Positions 5,360-11,011 of a DNA stretch of 11,011 nucleotides are shown here, in pieces. How positions within the stretch are numbered: the first letter of the stretch is position 1; every line of letters begins with the position of its first letter. Both the position numbers and the translations under genes were made by a program. The stretch is from DATARH01 sp035604035 (GTDB lineage: Bacteria > Pseudomonadota > Alphaproteobacteria > ATCC43930 > CGMCC-115725). The notes under the pieces were generated by a model. That model searched no databases. It was not told the DNA's origin and worked only from the letters and a program-made list of their open reading frames with translations. The stretch covers positions 1 to 11,011 of the forward strand of contig DATNJF010000051.1 of assembly GCA_035604035.1 (NCBI GenBank). Direction: 5' to 3'.

Positions 5360-8017
5360 ATGGGAAAACACATGCTTATCGACGCCGCTCATCCCGAGGA
5401 AACTCGGGTGGTGGTGCTCAGCGGTAACCGGCTTGAAGAGTTCGATTTCGAGTCGTCGACCAAGAAGCAAGTCAAAGGAAACATCTACCTTGCCAAGGTC
5501 ACCCGGGTAGAGCCGTCGCTTCAGGCGGCCTTCATCGACTACGGTGGTAATCGCCACGGCTTCCTGGCGTTCAGCGAAATCCACCCCGATTACTATCGTA
5601 TCCCGGTCAGCGACCGCGAAGGCGCGGAATACGACGCGCCGCCGGCGGAACCGCTCTCCGAGCTGCCCGACGGGGTCAGCGGCAACGCTCCTGCCGAGGG
5701 TTACGCCGCGGCGGTGACCGCCGAGGCTCACGAGGCGATCGCCGAACTGGCCGAGACGCTGCCGGAAGGGCCAATCCCCGAAAGCGATAGCGGCGCCGAG
5801 ACCGAAGCGGGACCGCAGCTCATCGCCGAGCCCGAGGAATACCAGGTGCTGACCGAGGTCAACGACCCGGAGATGGCGGCGCCGATCGAGGCGGTGGTCG
5901 CGTCGGAGCCGTTCTTCGAATCGGCGGCGCCCGAACGGGCGCCGGCGGTCGAGGAGGTCGATACCCTCGACGACGACGAGGCTGAGGAGGCCGGCGAACA
6001 GCGCCGTCGGGCGGATCATCGCCACCGCCACTACAAGATCCAGGAAGTGGTCAAGCGCCGGCAGATCATGCTGGTGCAGGTTGCCAAAGAAGAGCGCGGC
6101 AACAAGGGCGCGGCGCTGACGACCTATCTGTCGCTTGCCGGACGCTATTGCGTGCTGATGCCGAACACCGCGCGTGGCGGCGGCGTCTCGCGCAAGATCA
6201 CCAGCCTCAGCGATCGCCGCCGGCTGAAGGAGATCCTCGAAGACCTCGACATCCCCGAGGGAATGGGGGTCATCGTCCGCACCGCCGGAGCCGAGCGCTC
6301 CAAGGCAGAGATCAAGCGCGACTACGAATACTTGATGCGGCTGTGGAGCGAGATCCGCGACAACACCCTGAAATCGACCGCGCCGGCGCTGATCCACGAG
6401 GAAGGCAACCTGATCAAGCGGTCGATCCGCGATCTTTATGCCCGCGACATCGACGAGGTCATCGTCGAAGGCGAGGAGGGCTACCGCACCGCCAAGGACT
6501 TCATGCGGATGCTGACGCCGAGCCATGCGCGCCGGGTGCAGCCTTATCGCGACCCGCAGATCGGGCTATTTCACCGCTATCAGGTCGAAAGCCAGATCGA
6601 CGCGGCGCATTCGCCGGTGGCCCAGTTGCGCTCCGGCGGCTACGTCGTCATCAACCAGACCGAGGCGCTGGTCGCGATCGACGTTAATTCCGGGCGGGCG
6701 ACGCGCGAGCGCAACATCGAAGAGACGGCGCTGAAGACGAACCTCGAAGCTTCCGACGAGATCGCTCGGCAGCTGCGGCTGCGCGACCTCGCCGGGCTCA
6801 TCGTCATCGATTTCATCGACATGGAGGAGCACCGCCACAATTCGGCGGTGGAGCGCCGGCTCAAGGAGGCGCTGAAGAACGACCGCGCCCGCATCCAGGT
6901 CGGCCGGATCAGCCCCTTTGGCCTGATGGAAATGTCGCGGCAGCGACTGCGCCCGTCGCTGGCCGAGGCGTCGACCCAGCCGTGCCCGCATTGCGGCGGC
7001 ACCGGCTTTATCCGCTCGACCGAGTCGACCGCGCTCTATGTGCTGCGTTCGATCGAGGAGGAGGGCGCGAAGGGACGCTCGGCGGAAATCTGCGTCTACA
7101 TCCCGACCACGGTGGCGCTCTACATCCTCAACCAGAAGCGCGATTCGCTGGCGCAGATCGAGGCGCGCTACGGTTTGCGGGTCGCGGTCGGGCAGGACGA
7201 CACACTGATCCCGCCGAATTTCCGACTCGAGCGGTTACGCGCCTACGCTGCTGGTGAGGCGCCGGTGCCGCGCCTGCCGCAGCCTCCACCGCCCGAGATT
7301 GGAGACGAGGACGAGGTGGACGACGCCGAAGAGGCGGAGGCCACGCCGCATCACGCCGAGAATGGCGGCGAGCGTCCGCGCGAACGCGGGGAAGACGAGC
7401 GCGGCCGCCGCCGGCGTCGCCGACGCGGTCGTGGCGGACGCGAGCACCGCCCGGACGAGGGTCGTGAGCCACGTCCCGCGGAAGCCGTCCCGCATGTTGC
7501 CGGCGCGAATGGCGATGATAGGCCCCCCGAACCGGGGCACGCCGCCGCCGAAGCCGGCGAACGCGACGGCGATGGCGAGCGACGCCGGCGCCGGCGTGGC
7601 CGCCGCGGCGGCCGCTGGCGCAATCGCGACGGCACGCCGGGTGAGAACGGCGCGCGTGAGCCGCGGGTCGAGTCCACGGCGGAAGTGGCCGAGGAGCTCG
7701 TCGAGGCGGCCATCGAAAGCGCCGAGATGCCTGCGCTCGAAGTCAGTCATGAAGAACCGCTGCGGGCGACAATCGAACCCGGGATGGCGGAAGCGGAGGC
7801 GATCGTCGAGGCGGCGGTTGAGAGCGCGGAGATCCCTGTTGCCGAACCGAAACCCGCACTCGAACTCGAGACTGTCGGCGCTCCGCCCAAACGGGCACGC
7901 GCGTCTCGTGCGAAATCCGCGCCCAAGCCCGCGCCGCCAGCGATCGACGTTCGCGCCGTCACCGATAAGCCGGAAACGCCGCGTCGCGGTTGGTGGCAGC
8001 GGTTGACGCAACCGTGA
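5360..8017 (+). CDS. rne: Ribonuclease E
   Basis: RNase E is the essential endoribonuclease that starts mRNA decay, processes rRNA and tRNA, and scaffolds the degradosome. From ATG 5360 it is 885 aa, beginning MGKHMLIDAAHPEETRVVVL. The S1 domain starts near residue 35 (VKGNIYLAKVTRVEPSLQAAFIDYG) and is split by an acidic Glu/Ala-rich insertion of about 130 residues (about 85-214) before HYKIQEVVKRRQIMLVQV. Such an insertion occurs in alphaproteobacterial RNase E but not in E. coli. The catalytic metal ligands are Asp441 (AIDVNSGRATRERN) and Asp484 (IVIDFIDMEEH), 43 residues apart as in E. coli. The Zn-link cysteines are C542 and C545 (CPHCGGTG), 58 residues beyond Asp484 as in E. coli. The tail (630-885) is disordered, with two arginine-rich patches (about 681-695 and 741-756), a duplicated acidic helix and a terminal GWW (877-879). 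GWW binds PNPase in Caulobacter. The gene is followed by the M48 protease through a 4-nt overlap. Confidence 0.97.
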   Translation: MGKHMLIDAAHPEETRVVVLSGNRLEEFDFESSTKKQVKGNIYLAKVTRVEPSLQAAFIDYGGNRHGFLAFSEIHPDYYRIPVSDREGAEYDAPPAEPLSELPDGVSGNAPAEGYAAAVTAEAHEAIAELAETLPEGPIPESDSGAETEAGPQLIAEPEEYQVLTEVNDPEMAAPIEAVVASEPFFESAAPERAPAVEEVDTLDDDEAEEAGEQRRRADHRHRHYKIQEVVKRRQIMLVQVAKEERGNKGAALTTYLSLAGRYCVLMPNTARGGGVSRKITSLSDRRRLKEILEDLDIPEGMGVIVRTAGAERSKAEIKRDYEYLMRLWSEIRDNTLKSTAPALIHEEGNLIKRSIRDLYARDIDEVIVEGEEGYRTAKDFMRMLTPSHARRVQPYRDPQIGLFHRYQVESQIDAAHSPVAQLRSGGYVVINQTEALVAIDVNSGRATRERNIEETALKTNLEASDEIARQLRLRDLAGLIVIDFIDMEEHRHNSAVERRLKEALKNDRARIQVGRISPFGLMEMSRQRLRPSLAEASTQPCPHCGGTGFIRSTESTALYVLRSIEEEGAKGRSAEICVYIPTTVALYILNQKRDSLAQIEARYGLRVAVGQDDTLIPPNFRLERLRAYAAGEAPVPRLPQPPPPEIGDEDEVDDAEEAEATPHHAENGGERPRERGEDERGRRRRRRRGRGGREHRPDEGREPRPAEAVPHVAGANGDDRPPEPGHAAAEAGERDGDGERRRRRRGRRGGRWRNRDGTPGENGAREPRVESTAEVAEELVEAAIESAEMPALEVSHEEPLRATIEPGMAEAEAIVEAAVESAEIPVAEPKPALELETVGAPPKRARASRAKSAPKPAPPAIDVRAVTDKPETPRRGWWQRLTQP
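7700..7840 (+). repeat. Duplicated 12-residue motif in the RNase E tail
   Basis: VEAAIESAEMPA (residues 781-792, bases 7700-7735) recurs as VEAAVESAEIPV (residues 816-827, bases 7805-7840). The DNA shares an exact 11-base start (GTCGAGGCGGC) and then differs at synonymous or conservative sites. This suggests an old internal duplication or convergent selection on an amphipathic acidic helix that may bind a partner. Its function is unknown. Confidence 0.6.
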
Positions 8018-9396
8018 CCGAGGGGCCGCGTGGCCGAGGTTTACTGAGTTATCTGAAGTCTCGCTTCCTCGCCGGCGCTGCTGTCGCGTTGCTGCTGGCG
8101 GGGCCCGCGTCGCGCCTGGCGTGGTCGCATGGCGGCGCGGGCGGCGACGTCATCCTGCGCGACACCGAGATCGAGAACGACATCCGCACGCTGGCGACGC
8201 CGATCTGGCGGGTGGCAGGGCTCGACGCGAACAGCGTCGGCATCTACATCGTCAGCGACAGTCAGCTCAATTCCTTCGTCGCGGGCGGGCAAGCGGTGTT
8301 CGTCAATAGCGGCCTTATCGAGCGGGCCGAGACACCGAACATGCTGATCGGGGTCATCGCGCACGAGACCGGTCATATCGCCGGCGGCCACATCTTGCGC
8401 TCACTGGAGGCGGTCAAGAACGCCAGCATCGAGACCATCATCGCGATGGCCTTTGCTCTCGGCGCCTCGGTCGCCGGCGGGAACGGCGCCCCGGTGCTCG
8501 CCGCGCAGGGGGTCGGGCAGCGCGCCTTTATGGCGTTCTCGGTGGCGCAGGAGGCGACCGCCGACCATGCGGCGATGTCCTATCTCGATCGCAGCGGCCA
8601 GTCGGCCCGCGGCCTCTTGAAGTTTTTCGAGATCCTTCAGGCCGACGAGCCCTTGACCGGCGAGCCGACCGACCCGTGGGCGCGCACGCATCCGCTGACG
8701 ATCGAGCGCATCGACTACATCCGTCACCATGTTGAGACCTCGCCCAATTCGAACAAGATCGACCCACCGGAATTCGTCGATCTGTTCAAGGTGGTCCAGC
8801 TCAAGCTGCACGCTTTTCTCGACGATCCAGCGGTGACCTTGCGCGCCTATCCGGTCAGCGACCACTCGGTCAATGCCCGCTATGCCCGAGCCATCGCCCT
8901 CTACCGCCTTCCTCGGCTCGACGCCGCGCTGGTGGAGATCGACGGGCTGATCCACGACTTCCCGACCAATCCCTACTACCGGGAACTGAAGGGTCAGATG
9001 CTGTTCGAGAACGGCCGGGTGCGCGACGCGATCGCGCCCTATGAAGATGCGGTGAAGCTCGCGCCGCAGGCGGCGCTGATCCGCATCTCGTTGTCCCAGG
9101 TCTATGTCGAAAGCAACGACCCGGCGCTCAACAAGCGCGCCGTCGCCTATTTGAAGGACGCCACGCGCGTCGAGGGCCGTGACGGTATGGTCTGGCGGTT
9201 GCTTGCCACCGCCTATGGCCGCGACAACCAGCTCGGCATGGCGGCACTGTCTCTCGCCGAGGAAGCGCTCGCCGACGGCAAGAAAAAGGACGCGCTGCAG
9301 GAGGCGCAGCGGGCAAAGCAGCTTCTGGCGCGCACCACCCCAGCCTATGATAGGGCCGAGGAAATTCGCCGCGAGGCCGATCAACTCGACGACTAG
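8014..9396 (+). CDS. M48 family metalloprotease with TPR repeats (BepA-like)
   Basis: This is a predicted periplasmic zinc metalloprotease of 460 aa, in the BepA/YfgC-type arrangement involved in outer-membrane protein quality control. The N-terminus has a basic stretch and a hydrophobic core (FLAGAAVALLLAG, 18-30), a likely signal sequence. The zinc site is HETGH (117-121) with Glu180 in EATADH as third ligand. H226 in ARTHPLTIERI sits about 46 residues after that Glu, matching the regulatory His loop of BepA. TPR-like helices fill the C-terminal third or more (about 270-440). Start choice: GTG 8014 overlaps the rne stop as GTGA, a typical translational-coupling arrangement. TTG 7990 and GTG 7993 are in-frame alternatives that would only lengthen the tail before the signal. 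No strong SD was seen. The gene is cotranscribed with rne and followed by a DsbA-like gene. Substrates are unknown. Confidence 0.9.
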   Translation: MTEGPRGRGLLSYLKSRFLAGAAVALLLAGPASRLAWSHGGAGGDVILRDTEIENDIRTLATPIWRVAGLDANSVGIYIVSDSQLNSFVAGGQAVFVNSGLIERAETPNMLIGVIAHETGHIAGGHILRSLEAVKNASIETIIAMAFALGASVAGGNGAPVLAAQGVGQRAFMAFSVAQEATADHAAMSYLDRSGQSARGLLKFFEILQADEPLTGEPTDPWARTHPLTIERIDYIRHHVETSPNSNKIDPPEFVDLFKVVQLKLHAFLDDPAVTLRAYPVSDHSVNARYARAIALYRLPRLDAALVEIDGLIHDFPTNPYYRELKGQMLFENGRVRDAIAPYEDAVKLAPQAALIRISLSQVYVESNDPALNKRAVAYLKDATRVEGRDGMVWRLLATAYGRDNQLGMAALSLAEEALADGKKKDALQEAQRAKQLLARTTPAYDRAEEIRREADQLDD

Positions 9397-9433
9397 ACGT
9401 TCTGACGGCTACCCCAACAACCGAAAGCACCCC

Positions 9434-10195
9434 ATGCCACGCTTGCTGACGTCCCGCCTGATCTTCCTCTCGTTTTGCCTCTTGGTTGCGTTGGCGCTGT
9501 TGCCGTCGCGCCCGGCCGTGGCATCCGAGTTCACCGCCGATCAGCGGAAGGAGATCGAGGCGATCATCAAGGATTTCCTCGCCAATCACCCGGATCTCTT
9601 GATGCAGGCAATCCAGGGCGCCGAGGACAAGCTCAAAGCCGACGCCAAGGACAAGGCGGCCAAAGCGCTCGCCGACAATCGCCAGCAGGTGTTCGACGAC
9701 CCACAATCGCCGACCGCGGGCAACCCCAAGGGCGACGTCACCCTCGTCGAGTTTTTCGATTACCGCTGTCCCTACTGCAAGCAGGTCGAGCCGTCGCTCG
9801 AAAAGCTGCTCCAAGACGACAAGCAATTGCGCTTTGTCTACAAGGAGTTTCCGGTGCTGGGGCCGGATTCCGAGCTCGCCGCGCATGTCGCGCTCGCGGC
9901 GAAATTGCAGGGCAAATACGATGCCTTTCACCGGGCGCTGATGGTGACGCCGGGCCATCCGGACGAAGCGGTGATCTACAAGGTCGCGGCCTCGGTCGGG
10001 CTCGATGTCGACCGGCTCAAGCAGGACGCCAAATCGCCCGACATCGAAAAGCAGCTGAAGGCAAATCTCCAGCTCGGCAACACCCTCGACATCGACGGCA
10101 CGCCGGCCTTTATCGTCGGCACCACCATCGTCCCCGGTGCGATCTCGCTCGAAGAGCTGAAGCAGCTGATCGCCAACACTCGCGCAAAGGGCTAG
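9434..10195 (+). CDS. Secreted DsbA-family thioredoxin-fold disulfide oxidoreductase
   Basis: This is a predicted periplasmic thiol-disulfide oxidoreductase of 253 aa. A signal peptide is clear: MPRLLTSR, a hydrophobic core to about residue 24, and an AVA|SEF cleavage site after residue 30. Residues 33-62 (FTADQRKEIEAIIKDF... to MQAIQ) resemble the N-terminal helix region of ScsC-type proteins, which drives oligomerisation in Proteus ScsC. A charged helical linker (63-90) leads to the thioredoxin fold with the active site CPYC at 112-115 (DYRCPYCKQ) and the cis-proline loop T223-P224 (GTPAFIVG). All redox elements are present. Whether it acts as oxidase, isomerase or a more general Com1-like protein is not decidable from sequence. 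The start is ATG 9434 with a weak GAAAG upstream. It lies 37 nt after the M48 gene in the same direction, so it probably belongs to the rne operon. It ends 7 nt from the convergent hslO stop. Confidence 0.9.
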   Translation: MPRLLTSRLIFLSFCLLVALALLPSRPAVASEFTADQRKEIEAIIKDFLANHPDLLMQAIQGAEDKLKADAKDKAAKALADNRQQVFDDPQSPTAGNPKGDVTLVEFFDYRCPYCKQVEPSLEKLLQDDKQLRFVYKEFPVLGPDSELAAHVALAAKLQGKYDAFHRALMVTPGHPDEAVIYKVAASVGLDVDRLKQDAKSPDIEKQLKANLQLGNTLDIDGTPAFIVGTTIVPGAISLEELKQLIANTRAKG

Positions 10196-10202
10196 GCAGG
10201 GT

Positions 10203-11011
10203 TTACGCCCCCGCCGGCCGCTCCAAATCGTCGGCAGCGAATTCGTAGCGAGTGTTGCAGAACTCGCAGGTGACGGTGGTGACCGGGTCCTTGCGCATGT
10301 CCTCGATCTCGTCGGCCGGGAACGCGCGCAGGATGCCGGCGATGCGCTCGCGCGAGCAGCGGCAGCGCGCCTCGACCGGGAGGGTCTGATAGACCCGCAC
10401 TCCATCATCGTGGAACAGGCGCCACAGCAGGCGTCGCGGCGGCAGATCGGGCGCGACCAGCTCGGCCGCGGTAGCCGAGCTCATCAGCACCATGACCCGG
10501 CGCCAGGCATCTTCGACATCATCGGCAATCCGTGCGTTGCCGCCTTCGGGCGGGACGCGCTGCAGCATTAGCCCGCCAGCGCGCCAGGCGCTGCCCTCGC
10601 CCGAGCGCGCCACCGCCAGCTTGAGCCCGGCCTGAAGCTGCTCGGACTGGCGGAAATAATGCTGCGCGCATTCGGCAAGCGTGGCGCCTATGATCTCGAC
10701 GATGCCCTGATAACGCTCGGTGTCGTCGCCCTGGTCCACGGTGAAGGCGATGTAGCCGGCGCCGAGCAGCTTCGGCACCGACGGATTGTCGCCGCGCGAG
10801 GTGACTTCACCTAGCCGCTCGGCGTCGTATTGCGCGTAACCGCGTACCGCGCCGTCTGTCTTGACGTCGGCGACGAGCAGGCGCACTGGCCCGTCGCCCT
10901 TGGTCTGCAAGGTGAAAACCCCGTCATATTTGAGCGCCCCGGCGAGCAGTACGGCGAGGGTGATCGCCTCGCCGAGCAGGGTCGCCACCGGCTCGGGGTA
11001 ATCGTGCTGCG
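10203..11011 (-). CDS. hslO: Hsp33 redox-regulated chaperone (5' partial)
   Basis: Hsp33 is a cytoplasmic holdase that is switched on when oxidation releases zinc from four cysteines. The C-terminal redox switch is complete: CRC then CEFC with 29 residues between the pairs (CxC-X29-CxxC), near the end of the protein. The body shows the family segment LLAGALKYDGVFTLQT-GDGPVRLLVADV and GAGYIAFTVDQGDDTERYQGIVE. The frame stays open to the right edge and reads QHDYPEPVATLLGEA, conserved family sequence, so the GTG at 10988 is internal and the real start lies outside the window. It stops with TAA at 10205-10203, converging on the DsbA-like gene. Promoter and any heat-shock control are outside the window. 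Confidence 0.96.
   Translation of the reverse strand, partial: QHDYPEPVATLLGEAITLAVLLAGALKYDGVFTLQTKGDGPVRLLVADVKTDGAVRGYAQYDAERLGEVTSRGDNPSVPKLLGAGYIAFTVDQGDDTERYQGIVEIIGATLAECAQHYFRQSEQLQAGLKLAVARSGEGSAWRAGGLMLQRVPPEGGNARIADDVEDAWRRVMVLMSSATAAELVAPDLPPRRLLWRLFHDDGVRVYQTLPVEARCRCSRERIAGILRAFPADEIEDMRKDPVTTVTCEFCNTRYEFAADDLERPAGA

Noticed and set aside
5095..5373. 92-codon minus-strand frame in the mrcA-rne intergenic region
   Set aside because: It starts inside rne, shows no SD or recognisable domain, and does not resemble an amidase.
5248..5427. Possible 59-aa upstream ORF in the rne leader overlapping the rne start
   Set aside because: It has an ATG but no SD, and its last third is just another frame of the rne coding sequence. 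No evidence of translation.
3537..5510. 657-codon open frame on + running from mrcA through the intergenic region into rne
   Set aside because: It is antisense to mrcA and out of frame with rne, has no family motifs, and its tail overlaps the real rne start.
7380..7640. Arg-rich tracts in the rne tail as a nucleotide repeat or mobile element
   Set aside because: The CGC/CGG runs encode the expected arginine-rich RNA-binding patches of RNase E; there are no flanking repeats or insertion hallmarks.
10190..10210. Bidirectional terminator between the DsbA-like gene and hslO
   Set aside because: Only a GGGC/GCCC 4-bp pairing is possible, with a long loop and no U-run.

Overview
The window looks like a chromosomal housekeeping segment from a GC-rich alphaproteobacterium, possibly Rhodospirillales-like. 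The evidence is the very GC-rich coding bias (long shadow frames on the opposite strand), an RNase E with a long acidic insertion in its S1 domain and a C-terminal GWW motif, and the clustering of prfB, mrcA, rne, an M48 protease and a DsbA-like protein. No phage, IS, CRISPR, tRNA or rRNA was seen. The genus cannot be fixed from sequence alone.

Layout, left to right. (1) The 3' part of an MFS transporter of the LplT / Aas-N-terminal type on +, cut by the left edge. (2) Ending 2 nt away on the opposite strand is prfB (release factor 2), encoded in two frames joined by a canonical programmed +1 frameshift (CUU UGA C). Its true start is the ATG at 2355. (3) mrcA (bifunctional PBP1A) lies 20 nt upstream of prfB on the same strand, so mrcA-prfB is probably one transcription unit. 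(4) A 425-nt divergent intergenic region (4935-5359) carries candidate back-to-back promoters and a probable 250-nt leader for rne. (5) rne (RNase E) is followed by a BepA-like M48/TPR metalloprotease, joined by a 4-nt GTGA stop/start overlap, and then by a secreted DsbA-family protein 37 nt further on. These three form a likely + strand operon. (6) hslO (Hsp33 redox chaperone) converges on the DsbA-like gene with 7 nt between stop codons and runs off the right edge.

The genes cover peptidoglycan synthesis (PBP1A), translation termination (RF2), RNA decay (RNase E), envelope protein quality control and thiol chemistry (M48 protease, DsbA-like protein) and oxidative-stress chaperoning (Hsp33). 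I do not see an undescribed system. The most noteworthy points are the intact RF2 autoregulatory frameshift, which naive ORF calling misreads, the RNase E insertion and tail architecture, the divergent promoter region, and a ScsC-like N-terminal region on the DsbA-like protein.
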